The notes under the pieces are model-generated. The model was not told the origin of the DNA, searched no databases, and saw only the letters and a program-made list of their open reading frames with translations. The position numbers and the translations under genes are program-made. Below, piece by piece: positions 41,645 to 51,584 of a stretch of 64,000 nt of DNA. The stretch is from VXPQ01 sp965223485 (lineage in GTDB: Bacteria > Bacteroidota > Rhodothermia > Rhodothermales > VXPQ01). Position 1 is the stretch's first letter; every line of letters begins with the position of its first letter. Location: the NCBI GenBank assembly GCA_965223485.1, contig OZ244993.1:1984001-2048000 (forward strand), in the 5' to 3' direction.

Positions 41645-44173
41645 ATGCTACGATCCACGATGCTCATTGCTGCTGGCCTGTTGTTTGCCGTCTCTCCTAT
41701 CCGGTCGGCTTATGCCCAGCAGTACGGTAACAGGGGGGGAGGCGAAAGGCCTGGAGGGCAGATGCCCTCGACGGAAATTTCCGGAAGCATTCTCGACGGA
41801 GAAACGGGCGAATCCATTCCGTCTGCTTCCGTGGCTGTGTGGAGCGTACGGGACTCTTCACTTGCCACCGGGGCGATCAGCGACGCCGATGGGGCTTTTC
41901 TGATCGAAGGGCTGCGTCCGGGAAGATATTACGTCCGGGTCAGCTTTGTGGGGTATCTCACGGAGGAGATTTCGGATGTGGCCCTTGTGCCGGGATCGTT
42001 CACCGCAAATCTTGGAACCGTCGAATTGATGCCCGATGCGCAGATGCTGGATGAAGTGATTGTCGAGGAGCGCCGGGAGTTTATGGAAGTCGGCATTGAC
42101 CGGACCGTGTACAACACCAGGGGTCAACTCGTGTCTGCCGGAGGGAACGCCAGCGAGGTGCTTGAAGAAATTCCCTCGGTGGAAGTCGATATCGACGGGA
42201 ACATCAGTCTCCGGGGCAACCAGAACGTGGCCATCCTTCTCAATGGCCGCCCTACGTCCATGACCGGGGAGGCGCTCATCAGCTTCCTGCAGGGGTTGCC
42301 GGCGAGTACGATTGACCGGGTCGAGGTCATACCCAATCCGTCCGCCAAGTACGAACCCGACGGCATGTCCGGCATCCTGAACATCGTGTTGCGCAGGGAT
42401 CAGGATATAGGTCTCGGTGGAAGCCTTACGGCTGGCGGCGGCACGCAGGAGAGTTACAATGGCGGAGGTTCGCTCAATTTTATGCAAGGCAAGTTCTCCA
42501 CATTCGTGAACTACGGATTTCGTCACGGCGTGCGCAACTCGGCAGGGGATCGTTGGCAGGAAAATCGCGTGGCCGATCCGCTGACCGTTATCGACCAGGA
42601 CGATCGGGGTGAGCGAGGCGGCGACTCGAATAACCTCAGGGCCAGTGCCGATTACAACATGAGCGGCAAGAACGTGCTTTCGCTGGCTACGAGGCTGAGT
42701 GTGCGCGGCGGGGATCAGGACGGGCTGAATGCCTACCGCATTCTTGATGCGAACCGGGTGGAAATGAACAGTTACGACCGGACGCGCATCGGAGACCGGA
42801 GGGATTTCAACCAGGATTACCGCCTGTCGTTTTCCCGGATTACTGCGCCAGGAACTCACGAACTGCAGATCGAGGCGCGGTACGAAAAAGAGAACGAGAG
42901 CGACGAGAACAGCTACGCGCTGGACGGAAATTATCCGGGAAACGTTGTGCCCGGCGCCAGCACGGATCCGTTCTTGCAGCGTTCGACGCAGGAGGAAAAC
43001 AACGGCGAGGGGTCATTCCAACTGGATTACGCCCGCCCGCTGGGGAACGGCAAACTGGAGGCGGGATACAAGGGGTCGATCGACTTGCTGGACAGCCGGT
43101 TCGTGGCCGAGACGTTCGATCACGGCCTCAATGAGTACCTGACGGATGCGCACAAGACGAACACATTCGATTACCGGCAGAATATCCAGGCCGCTTACGG
43201 TATTGTGCAGCAGGCATTCGGGCCTTTCGCCACGCAGGTCGGTTTACGTTACGAGCAGGCGCGGACGACGTTCGATCTGACCACAACAAACGAGCGGTAC
43301 GAAAACGATTACTCCAGTTTCTTCCCGAGCGCCTTCCTGACCTGGGAATTGTCCCGGTCCGAGACGAGCTGGAAGCAGATCAAGTTCAGCTACAGCAAGC
43401 GCATCAGCCGCCCAAGAACCTGGCGGCTCAATCCTTTCAACGACAGCCTGGATCCGTATTCCCGGCGCGAGGGGAATCCGTACCTCGAACCGGAATACAC
43501 GCATTCGATGGAGGGCAGTTACATTCACTTCGCCGGTCCCGTTTCCATCACGCTCACCCCGTATTATCGCAAGACGATCAACCGGATACAGTGGCACGAA
43601 TTCATTAACGACCAGGGCGTATCCATCACGACGTTCCGCAATTTCGATTCAAGCAGTTCGTCGGGCTTCGAATCCGTCGGCACGTTGCGGCTTACGGACC
43701 GGCTGAATGCGTTCGGCAGTTTCAATGCCTTTCGGGTACAGACGGACGGCTCCAACGTGGAATCCGGTCTCGGCAACGACGCCTGGGGCTGGTCGACCCG
43801 CGCGAACGCCACGCTCAGCGTTCGGGAGGGATTGTCTGTCCAACTCTCCTGGTTCTACCGGGCGCCGATGGACATCGAGAACGGCCGCGTCGGTTCGTTT
43901 TCAAGGGTGAGCATCGGGGCGCGCCAGCAGTTGCTGAATGAGCGCGCCAGCCTCAGCCTGCGGGTTCGCGATCCGTTCGACATGATGAACTACAACATGA
44001 CGCGCGACACTCCCCGGTTTTATCAGGAGACATTCCGCAGTTTCAACGCCCGTCAGGTCAACCTTTCTTTGACCTACAACTTCGGACAGCAGCGGCGGCA
44101 GCAGCGCCAGCGCGAGAACGGTGAATACGAACAGGGTGGCGGTGACGAGGAGATGGAGCAGATGCAGATGTAG
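41645..44173 (+). CDS. TonB-dependent receptor with CarboxypepD-like N-terminal domain
   Basis: The 842-residue product has a signal peptide ('LIAAGLLFAVSPIRSAYAQ'), a carboxypeptidase-regulatory-like domain ('ISGSILDGETGESIPSASVAVW', 'GAFLIEGLRPGRYYVRVSFVGY'), a plug ('VLEEIPSVEVDIDGNISLRGNQNVAILLNGRP', 'VEVIPNPSAKYEPDGMSGILNIVL') and a barrel of the OMP_b-brl_3 type. This domain order is typical for Bacteroidota importers. The C-terminus is unusually acidic and Met/Gln-rich ('EYEQGGGDEEMEQMQM'). The start at 41645 is chosen for the signal peptide. Substrate is unknown. Confidence 0.88.
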   Translation: MLRSTMLIAAGLLFAVSPIRSAYAQQYGNRGGGERPGGQMPSTEISGSILDGETGESIPSASVAVWSVRDSSLATGAISDADGAFLIEGLRPGRYYVRVSFVGYLTEEISDVALVPGSFTANLGTVELMPDAQMLDEVIVEERREFMEVGIDRTVYNTRGQLVSAGGNASEVLEEIPSVEVDIDGNISLRGNQNVAILLNGRPTSMTGEALISFLQGLPASTIDRVEVIPNPSAKYEPDGMSGILNIVLRRDQDIGLGGSLTAGGGTQESYNGGGSLNFMQGKFSTFVNYGFRHGVRNSAGDRWQENRVADPLTVIDQDDRGERGGDSNNLRASADYNMSGKNVLSLATRLSVRGGDQDGLNAYRILDANRVEMNSYDRTRIGDRRDFNQDYRLSFSRITAPGTHELQIEARYEKENESDENSYALDGNYPGNVVPGASTDPFLQRSTQEENNGEGSFQLDYARPLGNGKLEAGYKGSIDLLDSRFVAETFDHGLNEYLTDAHKTNTFDYRQNIQAAYGIVQQAFGPFATQVGLRYEQARTTFDLTTTNERYENDYSSFFPSAFLTWELSRSETSWKQIKFSYSKRISRPRTWRLNPFNDSLDPYSRREGNPYLEPEYTHSMEGSYIHFAGPVSITLTPYYRKTINRIQWHEFINDQGVSITTFRNFDSSSSSGFESVGTLRLTDRLNAFGSFNAFRVQTDGSNVESGLGNDAWGWSTRANATLSVREGLSVQLSWFYRAPMDIENGRVGSFSRVSIGARQQLLNERASLSLRVRDPFDMMNYNMTRDTPRFYQETFRSFNARQVNLSLTYNFGQQRRQQRQRENGEYEQGGGDEEMEQMQM

Positions 44174-44261
44174 GCCCTGGGCTCTGCGCCACCTGCAAGG
44201 GTGCGTCACCGATCATCAACACGGGCGAACAGAATTCGTAAACCGGCCGCCGCATTTCCCG

Positions 44262-45125
44262 CTACACGCCGCTGAACGCGCCGAAGCCTCCATCCACGGG
44301 CACGACCACGCCGGTCACGAACCGTGAGGCGTCGCTGCACAGCCACACGAGCGTTCCCGCGAGTTCGTCCACCTCGCCGAAGCGCCCCATGGGCGTATGG
44401 TCGATGATTTGCTGGCCCCGCTCGGTCAGCGAGCCGTCTTCGTTCAGGAGCAGGCTCCGGTTCTGTTCTCCAATGAAGAAACCCGGCGCGATGGCGTTCA
44501 CGCGGAGTCCATCGCCGAATATCCGGGCGAGTTCCACCGCCATCCACCGGGTGAAATTCTCGACGGAGGCCTTGGCTGCGGAATAGCCCACGACCCGGGT
44601 GAGCGCACGGGCTGCCGCCATGGAGGAGACGTTGACGATGGAGCCGGCGCACGGGATATCCGTTTCTTCTTCCGTTGTGTCGTTTTTGTTTTTGGCCGCT
44701 CCCATCGCCTCTCCGAAAACCTGCGTGGGCAGCACGGTTCCAATCAGGTTAAGGTCAAACACTTGCCGGAAAGCGGTCTCCGGCATGTCGAAAATGCTGT
44801 CTCCGGGCTTGAGCGTAGCGGACTTGATGTTGCCCCCGGCGGCGTTCACGAGAATATCCACCCGTCCGAAGCGTTCGACGATGAGATCGCGGGCAGCCGT
44901 AAGCTGATCTTTCTTTAGCACGTCCGCGGGGATGCCCGCCGCCGCCGTCGCTCCGGCTTCTTCCAGGGCCCGGGCCGCATCCTCGACCCGCTTTTTGTTG
45001 CGCGCCAGGATCACCACCGAGGCGCCCGCTTCGGCCAGTCCCCGGCAGCAAGCCGATCCCAGCGCCCCCGATCCGCCCGTGACGACGGCCACGCGCCCCG
45101 TAAGGTCATATAAGGAATGTTGCAT
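44262..45125 (-). CDS. Short-chain dehydrogenase, probable D-mannonate/fructuronate oxidoreductase
   Basis: A 287-residue SDR with the cofactor loop 'VTGGSGALGSACCRGLAEAGA', 'NAAGG' at the active-site strand and catalytic 'Y-x3-K' in 'GYSAAKAS'. The end contains 'FFIGEQNRSLLLNEDGSLTERGQQIIDHTPMGRFGEVDEL', which is typical of SDR-type D-mannonate oxidoreductases of Bacteroidota. That would interconvert fructuronate and mannonate in hexuronate breakdown and fit KdgK at 37.5 kb. It is divergent from the isomerase-like gene. Substrate assignment is an inference. Confidence 0.8.
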   Translation of the reverse strand: MQHSLYDLTGRVAVVTGGSGALGSACCRGLAEAGASVVILARNKKRVEDAARALEEAGATAAAGIPADVLKKDQLTAARDLIVERFGRVDILVNAAGGNIKSATLKPGDSIFDMPETAFRQVFDLNLIGTVLPTQVFGEAMGAAKNKNDTTEEETDIPCAGSIVNVSSMAAARALTRVVGYSAAKASVENFTRWMAVELARIFGDGLRVNAIAPGFFIGEQNRSLLLNEDGSLTERGQQIIDHTPMGRFGEVDELAGTLVWLCSDASRFVTGVVVPVDGGFGAFSGV

Positions 45126-45269
45126 AATCGTTACGAAAGATTGCCTTGCGTGTCGTTTATTCTATGCGGGCAAACGTAGCGGAATCGAGGAAACGATCCT
45201 GCTTCGGGGGACAGGCGCAGGATATGTGCGCGTCAGACATCGCATCGAAAATACGAAGAACGGGAGCAT

Positions 45270-46700
45270 ATGACGAACGATAATCCGGTGACGCTTGGCG
45301 TTATCGTCGGCAACCGGGGATTTTTTCCGGATCATCTGTGCGCCACCGGGCGCCGGCAGATCGTAGCCTTGCTGGAGAAGGAGGGGATCCGCATCGTGAT
45401 TACGCCCGAAGAGGCCACGAACAACGGCGCGGTGGAAACGCTTGCGGAGGCGCGCCTGTGCGCCGATCTGTTTCGCGCGCGCCGAGACGACATCGACGGG
45501 GTGCTTGTCACGCTGCCCAATTTCGGGGATGAACGGGCCGTAGCGAACGTACTGCGCTGGGCCGATCTCGGCGTGCCTGTCCTTATGCATGCTTTTGCGG
45601 ATTCGAAGTCGGACATGTCGCTGACGAGTCGCCGGGACAGTTTCTGCGGCAAGATATCGGCTTGCAACAACCTGCGTCAGTACGGTATTCCGTTCTCGCT
45701 CACCAGCCGGCATACGATGGACCCCGCAAGCGAGGCGTTTGCGGAGGACCTGCGCCGCTTTGCGGCCACCTGCCGCGTCGTGCGCTCGCTGAAGAACCTG
45801 CGCCTGGGTCAGATCGGCGCCCGCCCTGCTGCATTCAACACGGTGCGCTACAGCGAAAAACTGCTGGAACAGGCCGGCATTTCCGTTGAAACGCTCGACC
45901 TGTCTGAACTGCTCGGATGGATCCGCCGTCTCGATGACGACGAGGGCCCCGTCACCGATAAGATCGAGGCGATGCGCGCCTATACGCGGATAGACGGCAT
46001 TCCCCGGGAGAGCCTGCTGAAGATGGCGAAGCTGGGCGTGTGCATCGACCGGTTCATGGAAGACCAGGGCCTTGCGGCGACGGCCATCCAGTGCTGGACC
46101 TCGCTGGAAGAGTTCTACGGGGTGGTGCCCTGTACGGCAATGAGCATGATGAGCGACCGGCTCATGGCGAGCGCCTGCGAGGCGGATATCGTCGGGGCGC
46201 TGAGCATGTATGTGCTGCAGGAGGCGGCCCGCGTGCCCGCAGCGCTTCTCGACTGGAACAACGACTACGGAGACGATCCGAACAAGGGGGTCGTATTCCA
46301 CTGCTCGAACCTGCCCAAATCCTTCTTTGTGGACGAGGGGTCGGACGCGCACCGCATGGATTTTCAGGAAATCATCGCCGGAGTGGTCGGCAAGGAGAAT
46401 ACGTACGGCACCATTGTGGGGCGGATCGCTCCCGGGGCGTTCACGTTCGCCCGCATTACCACGGACGATCTGGAAGGCCGCATGCGCGCCTATGTGGGAG
46501 AGGGCGTTTTCACGCCGGACACACTCCGAACCTTCGGGGGATACGGGGTGTTCGAGGTGGCGAACATGCAGGGATTGCTCCGGTATATGTGCGAATCCGG
46601 ATTTGAACACCATGTGGCGGCCACACGCGCGCGCGTAGCCGGAGCCGTCCGCGAAGCGCTCGGTAAGTACATGGATTGGGAAGTGCATCATCACGCATAA
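45270..46700 (+). CDS. L-fucose/L-arabinose isomerase-like protein
   Basis: The 476-residue protein resembles the FucI/AraA superfamily: N-terminal 'LGVIVGNRGFFPDHLCATGRRQIVALL', middle 'DGVLVTLPNFGDERAVANVL', a long 'AIQCWTSLEEFYGVVPCTAMSMMSDR' and a C-terminal 'NKGVVFHCSNLPKSFF'. The family isomerises aldoses to ketoses in a Mn-dependent way; the exact sugar is unknown. The symporter gene begins 17 bp downstream and the SDR is divergent upstream. It is probably the first step for the sugar imported by the symporter. Confidence 0.8.
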   Translation: MTNDNPVTLGVIVGNRGFFPDHLCATGRRQIVALLEKEGIRIVITPEEATNNGAVETLAEARLCADLFRARRDDIDGVLVTLPNFGDERAVANVLRWADLGVPVLMHAFADSKSDMSLTSRRDSFCGKISACNNLRQYGIPFSLTSRHTMDPASEAFAEDLRRFAATCRVVRSLKNLRLGQIGARPAAFNTVRYSEKLLEQAGISVETLDLSELLGWIRRLDDDEGPVTDKIEAMRAYTRIDGIPRESLLKMAKLGVCIDRFMEDQGLAATAIQCWTSLEEFYGVVPCTAMSMMSDRLMASACEADIVGALSMYVLQEAARVPAALLDWNNDYGDDPNKGVVFHCSNLPKSFFVDEGSDAHRMDFQEIIAGVVGKENTYGTIVGRIAPGAFTFARITTDDLEGRMRAYVGEGVFTPDTLRTFGGYGVFEVANMQGLLRYMCESGFEHHVAATRARVAGAVREALGKYMDWEVHHHA

Positions 46701-46717
46701 GAGATCGACGCGGAACC

Positions 46718-48391
46718 ATGACTCCCATTGACTGGATTATCGTATTTGCCTACTTCATGGTGCTTGTCTGGATCGTGTGGTGGTCCGCACGCCAGACAAA
46801 GACCACCAAAGATTACTTCCTTGCCGGGCGCAATGTCGGCTGGGTCGTGGTGGGGGCATCGCTATTCGCCTCGAACATCGGCTCCGAACACATTGTGGGC
46901 CTTGCGGGAAGCGGCGCCCTGAACGGGATGGCGCAGGCGCACTGGGAGTTGCATGCGTGGATCATGATCCTGCTGGCCTGGGTGTTCGTGTCGTTCTACT
47001 ATCGCTCCGGCGTTTTCACCATGCCGGAATTCCTCGAACGCCGGTTCGACGCCCGGTCCCGCTGGGTACTTTCGATCGTTTCCCTTGTCGCCTATGTGTT
47101 TACGAAGGTGTCCGTCACGGTCTACGCAGGCGCCCTCGTATTCCGCACGCTCCTGCCCGACACATTCGGCACGCCGGACAATGCGTTCTGGGTCGGCGCC
47201 TTCGTCACGGTGGTGCTGACGGGGGTCTACACCATCTTCGGCGGTCTGCGCGCCGTCGTATACACGGAAGTGCTGCAAACGGTGCTTCTGCTCATGGGGT
47301 CGGCGTTTATCACGATGTTCGGGTTGTCCGAACTCGGGGGATGGGATGAACTGCGGGCCGTCGTGGGCGAAAACGCCCAACAATTTGCGCTTTGGCGCCC
47401 CAATTCCGATCCGAATTTCCCCTGGCTGGCGGTGATGATCGCCTCGCCCGTTGTCGGGATATGGTACTGGTGTACCGATCAGTATATCATCCAGCGCACC
47501 CTTGCGGCCCGGTCGCTGACGGATGCGCGCCGCGGGGCCATTTTCGGGGGATTTCTGAAGGTGTGGCCCGTGTTCATCTTTCTCGTGCCGGGCATGATCG
47601 GGTATGCGCTCCACCAAAAGGGCTTGCTTGCCATCCCGATGTCCGCCGAGGGCAATGTCATGGGGGATATGGTGTTTCCCACGATGGTGGCGGAACTGCT
47701 TCCGATGGGGCTGCGGGGGCTCGTAGTGGGCGGCTTGCTGTCCGCGCTCATGAGTTCGCTGGCTTCTCTTTTCAACTCGTGCGCTACGCTCTTCACCGTC
47801 GATATCTACGAGAAGCTGCGCCCGGGCGCGTCCGATGCGCGGCTCATTCGGGTCGGGCGGATCGCCACCGGCGTAGTGGTGATTTTCGGTATCTTGTGGA
47901 TTCCGATCATGAAGGTGATTTCGGAAAACAACGAGGGACTCTACGATTACCTGCAGAACGTGCAGAGTTTTCTGGCGCCGCCCATTACCGCCGTGTTCCT
48001 GCTGGGCATTTTCTGCAAGCGCATCAACGGACACGGGGCGTTCTGGGGCATGGTCGTCGGATTCGTGCTGGGGATGCTGAAGCTTACGCTCCAGACGCTG
48101 GTCCAGAGCGGTGTGATGGAGCCGACGGGCATTCTGGGCGGGATTGGCGCCTTCAACGGGTATTATTTCTCCGGCGTGCTCTTTCTCATCAGTGTCGTCC
48201 TCGTCATTACGCTGTCCTATGCGAAGAACGCCGATGCGCTGGGCAAGCTGAAGGGCCTTACCTGGGGAACGCTCACTGCTGAGGAACAGCTCGAAACCCG
48301 TTCTTCCTGGGGCTGGCTCGATGTGGCGGGTACGGTGCTGGTACTGGGATTGGTGCTCTGCATCTACCTGTATTTCAGCTTCTGGCTGTAA
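46718..48391 (+). CDS. Sodium:solute symporter (SSS/SGLT family)
   Basis: A 557-residue inner-membrane transporter with about 14 hydrophobic helices. Typical features are 'KTTKDYFLAGRNVGWVVVGASLFASNIGSEHIVGLAGSGA', 'YTIFGGLRAVVYTEVLQ', and 'YWCTDQYIIQRTLAAR'. The family couples sodium entry to uptake of sugars or other solutes. The SGLT-like 'ASNIGSEH' sequence suggests a sugar. It follows the isomerase-like gene and precedes the DUF89 gene by 14 bp, so the three probably form one operon. Confidence 0.93.
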   Translation: MTPIDWIIVFAYFMVLVWIVWWSARQTKTTKDYFLAGRNVGWVVVGASLFASNIGSEHIVGLAGSGALNGMAQAHWELHAWIMILLAWVFVSFYYRSGVFTMPEFLERRFDARSRWVLSIVSLVAYVFTKVSVTVYAGALVFRTLLPDTFGTPDNAFWVGAFVTVVLTGVYTIFGGLRAVVYTEVLQTVLLLMGSAFITMFGLSELGGWDELRAVVGENAQQFALWRPNSDPNFPWLAVMIASPVVGIWYWCTDQYIIQRTLAARSLTDARRGAIFGGFLKVWPVFIFLVPGMIGYALHQKGLLAIPMSAEGNVMGDMVFPTMVAELLPMGLRGLVVGGLLSALMSSLASLFNSCATLFTVDIYEKLRPGASDARLIRVGRIATGVVVIFGILWIPIMKVISENNEGLYDYLQNVQSFLAPPITAVFLLGIFCKRINGHGAFWGMVVGFVLGMLKLTLQTLVQSGVMEPTGILGGIGAFNGYYFSGVLFLISVVLVITLSYAKNADALGKLKGLTWGTLTAEEQLETRSSWGWLDVAGTVLVLGLVLCIYLYFSFWL

Positions 48392-48404
48392 ATACGGGCG
48401 CGCC

Positions 48405-49607
48405 ATGCAACGAGACCATTTGCCGCCTCCGGTGCGGACCGATACGAGCAATGCGTTTGCGCATCGCTCCATGGGGGTGCGGGTGCCCTCGATCATCGAC
48501 GACACGATCATCCGGAATGCGTACGCGGATACCACGGCGGACGCACTGAAACGGCTCCGGGACGAGGTGGCCGGGGACGCGCCGCTGCGCCTTTTCGAAG
48601 CGCCGGCGCCCGATCATGTATTGTGGCTGCCGCGGTATGCGCCGCATGAAGGGGAGACCTGGCTGGGCACGGAATGGCTGTTTGCGGAAATGCTCGTGTA
48701 CCGCATGATGGTCGAGGCGTCCGGGTTTCTTGAATCGGGCAGAGATCCGTTTGCACCCTTCAAACAGGAAGAAATGGCTTCCGAGGCGTTGTGGACTACG
48801 CTGGAGGAGGTGCTGGCTTTCGAGGGCCCGCTTCCGGAGCGCCTTGCGCGTATGCTGAAGGCCATGTTGTGGGGCAATCGCATCGACCTGAGCATCATGA
48901 CCGTGGCCGCGCAGGGCGTGTATGCGACCGACGAACACCTTCTGACGGACTGCTCGGAAGAGATCGTGGCGGGATTGCTGGGACGCCCTCCGGGTTCCGT
49001 ACATATCATCATGGACAATGCGGGGACCGAGGAGGCCATGGATCTGGCGTGGACCGATTTGCTCCTTGCGGAGGAGTTGGCCACGGAGATCGTGCTGCAC
49101 GTGAAAATGCTGCCCGTACTGGTGAGCGACGTGATCCCCGCAGACCTCCGCGACATGCTGCGGGCCATGACTGCCCGGGGAGGGGCTGCCGCCGGTCTTT
49201 CCGCCCGCCTTTCCGGGTACATGCAGGAGGGTCGTCTTCGCATGGAGGCGGATTATTTCTGGAACACGGACGGGCGGTTTTGGGAATTACCCCTCCATAT
49301 AGAACATGCCCTCGGAGGGGCGACGCTGGCGATCAGCAAGGGTGACGCCAATTACCGCCGGGCGACGAACGACGCCATCTGGCCGCTCGAAACAAGCATG
49401 AGCGAAGCGCTGGGGCCTTTCCCTGCGCCGCTGGCGCTCCTTCGCACGCTCAAGAGCGATACGCTGGTGGAAGTCTCGCCGGAGCGGGCCGCCGAACTGG
49501 AGGTCGAGCATCCGCAATGGCGGGCCAACGGGACCTACGGCGTGATGCAATACGCCGCCGGGCAAGCGCATTCTGTTTCCGATGAAGAAGGTTCTGCCTA
49601 TGCATAG
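48405..49607 (+). CDS. ARMT1/DUF89-type metal-dependent phosphatase
   Basis: A 400-residue DUF89 protein. 'IIMDNAGTEEAMDL' carries the metal-binding Asp-Asn pair, and 'ISKGDANYRRATND' is the second signature, as in damage-control phosphatases that act on sugar phosphates such as fructose-1-phosphate. It may remove toxic sugar phosphates formed in the neighbouring catabolic pathway. The ATG at 48405 is preferred; the open frame from 48321 lies in the symporter end. It overlaps the sialidase-like gene by up to 26 bp. Confidence 0.82.
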   Translation: MQRDHLPPPVRTDTSNAFAHRSMGVRVPSIIDDTIIRNAYADTTADALKRLRDEVAGDAPLRLFEAPAPDHVLWLPRYAPHEGETWLGTEWLFAEMLVYRMMVEASGFLESGRDPFAPFKQEEMASEALWTTLEEVLAFEGPLPERLARMLKAMLWGNRIDLSIMTVAAQGVYATDEHLLTDCSEEIVAGLLGRPPGSVHIIMDNAGTEEAMDLAWTDLLLAEELATEIVLHVKMLPVLVSDVIPADLRDMLRAMTARGGAAAGLSARLSGYMQEGRLRMEADYFWNTDGRFWELPLHIEHALGGATLAISKGDANYRRATNDAIWPLETSMSEALGPFPAPLALLRTLKSDTLVEVSPERAAELEVEHPQWRANGTYGVMQYAAGQAHSVSDEEGSAYA

Positions 49608-50784
49608 CCATCGCCAGCCATTTCTTGTAGCCTTTATTCTGTTATTGGGCCTGTTTTCCTGTACGCAGCAAGGCGAAGATATAACCGCCCCCGCCGAAGG
49701 GGCAGCCGTCCGTCGCGGGTTTACAATCCCGCTGATCGATCTGGCCGACGAGACGCATCGGCAAGTGGTGGTCGACAAGCAAGAAGGGCAATACCTCGGC
49801 CACCCGACAACGGTCCTGCTTGAAGATGGCCAGACCATCATCGCGGTCTACCCGCAAGGACATGGCGGCGGCGCTATCGTAATGAAACGGAGCACCGACG
49901 GCGGCCTTACCTGGAGCGATCGCCTGCCGGCGCCCGATAGCTGGGCCACTTCCCGCGAGGTCCCTACGATCCATCGTGTCGTCGATTCGACCGGCGTCAA
50001 GCGGCTGATCTTGTTCTCGGGTCTCCATCCAATCCGTATGGCTGTTTCCGAAGACGACGGCCTCGCCTGGAGTGAGCTTGAACCCATAGGCGACTTTGGC
50101 GGCATCGTCGCAATGGGATCGGTCGAGCGGCTGAAAAATGGGGATTACATGGCGCTTTTTCACGATGATGGGCGTTTCATCGGGCCGGAGGATCAGCAGC
50201 AGGATTCGCCCGTTTTCCACGTCTACAAAACGCTCTCTCGCGACGGCGGCCTGACGTGGTCCGCGCCGGAGGTCATCGCTACGCATCCGACGGCGCATTT
50301 GTGCGAGCCCGGCCTCGTTCGTTCACCCGACGGGAACCAGATGGCTGTGTTGCTGCGCGAGAACAGCCGCACCTTCAATTCGTTCATCATTTTTTCCGAC
50401 GATGAAGGCGAGACCTGGAGTGCGCCGCGTGAAATGCCCGGCGCGCTCACCGGAGACCGGCACACGGCCAGATATGCTCCCGATGGCCGCCTCTTTATCT
50501 CCTTCCGCGACACAGCGCACGAGACTCCGACACAGGGCGACTGGGTCGGCTGGGTAGGTACCTACGAGGATCTTGTCGAGGGGCGCGAAGGCCAGTACCG
50601 CGTGCGCCTTATGGACAACAAACACCGCTGGGATACCGCCTATCCCGGTGTGGAGGTTCTTCCGGACGGCGTTTTCGTCTTAACGACCTACGGTCACTGG
50701 GACGAAGGCCAGGAACCCTATATCGTCAGCGTCCGCTTTACGCTCGACGAGTTGGACGATAAAGCGGAGGCGATGCAGGGGTAG
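49582..50784 (+). CDS. Sialidase/BNR-repeat exo-glycosidase-like lipoprotein
   Basis: The 400-residue product has a lipoprotein signal ending 'LLLGLFSC' and four Asp boxes: 'STDGGLTWS', 'SEDDGLAWS', 'SRDGGLTWS', 'SDDEGETWS'. The pattern predicts a six-bladed propeller of the sialidase superfamily, exposed on the cell surface. Whether it cleaves sialic acid, another glycan or only binds is not known. The start may be 49582 or Met at 49600. It overlaps the DUF89 gene, showing that it is in the same operon. RidA follows 183 bp later. Confidence 0.82.
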   Translation: MKKVLPMHSHRQPFLVAFILLLGLFSCTQQGEDITAPAEGAAVRRGFTIPLIDLADETHRQVVVDKQEGQYLGHPTTVLLEDGQTIIAVYPQGHGGGAIVMKRSTDGGLTWSDRLPAPDSWATSREVPTIHRVVDSTGVKRLILFSGLHPIRMAVSEDDGLAWSELEPIGDFGGIVAMGSVERLKNGDYMALFHDDGRFIGPEDQQQDSPVFHVYKTLSRDGGLTWSAPEVIATHPTAHLCEPGLVRSPDGNQMAVLLRENSRTFNSFIIFSDDEGETWSAPREMPGALTGDRHTARYAPDGRLFISFRDTAHETPTQGDWVGWVGTYEDLVEGREGQYRVRLMDNKHRWDTAYPGVEVLPDGVFVLTTYGHWDEGQEPYIVSVRFTLDELDDKAEAMQG

Positions 50785-50967
50785 GCTTATTCGCCGGTTC
50801 ATGGCGCGCATCGCTGTGGGTGATGGCTGCACCCCGCCGGCCATTTACGAGGCGGGTGGAATCCGGTGCGTCGTGATTGCGGTTGAAGGCGGGGGAAAGC
50901 CCGGTACCGATGCAGACGACAAGTCCTGGCGTTCTCCCGTCCCGAATAGCGCACACACTAGAAATCC

Positions 50968-51513
50968 ATGCCGAACAAACACAGGGTATTTGCCATGATC
51001 GTTCCCTTCGTGCTGGCGTTTTCCGCCGCAACCTCTTCCGCGCAGGATCAGGGCTACGACCCCGAGGCGCGTCTCGCCGAACTGGACATTGCGCTGCGCA
51101 AGGCGTCCTCGCCCGTGGCCAATTACGTCAACGCCGTGCGAACGGGGGACCTGTTGTACCTGTCCGGGAAAGGGCCGTTGCGTCCTGACGGGACGATGGT
51201 TATTGGCAAGGTTGGCGCGGATTTGTCCGTCGAGGAAGGGTACGAGGCGGCCCGGCTGACGGGAATCCAGTTGATCTCCACGATGAAGGATGAACTCGGC
51301 GATCTGAGCCGCGTCCGGCGCATCGTCAAGGCATTGGGCATGGTGAACGCCGCCCCGGATTTCGGGGCCCATCCTGCGGTCATCAACGGCTTTTCGGACC
51401 TGATGGTCGAGGTCTTCGGCGACAGGGGCCGCCATGCCCGCTCCGCCATTGGCATGGGCTCGCTACCGGACAATATTGCCGTGGAGATTGAGGTGATTGT
51501 AGAGGTGGAGTAG
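50968..51513 (+). CDS. Secreted RidA/YjgF-family protein
   Basis: A 181-residue protein with a signal peptide ('MIVPFVLAFSAATSSAQD') before a RidA fold ('NYVNAVRTGDLLYLSGKGPL', 'RHARSAIGMGSLPDNIAVEIEVIVEVE'). Cytoplasmic RidA removes reactive enamine/imine intermediates made by PLP enzymes; the conserved Arg of this family is present in 'ARSAIG'. A secreted copy is less usual and suggests a role on an extracellular or periplasmic imine. It is the last gene of the sugar cluster. Confidence 0.82.
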   Translation: MPNKHRVFAMIVPFVLAFSAATSSAQDQGYDPEARLAELDIALRKASSPVANYVNAVRTGDLLYLSGKGPLRPDGTMVIGKVGADLSVEEGYEAARLTGIQLISTMKDELGDLSRVRRIVKALGMVNAAPDFGAHPAVINGFSDLMVEVFGDRGRHARSAIGMGSLPDNIAVEIEVIVEVE

Positions 51514-51584
51514 GGGGTATGCAGCAAAAACTACTCGGCTTGTGTAGTAGCGGCGGATGAGCCGAGATAAGATTCTCTTGTCCT

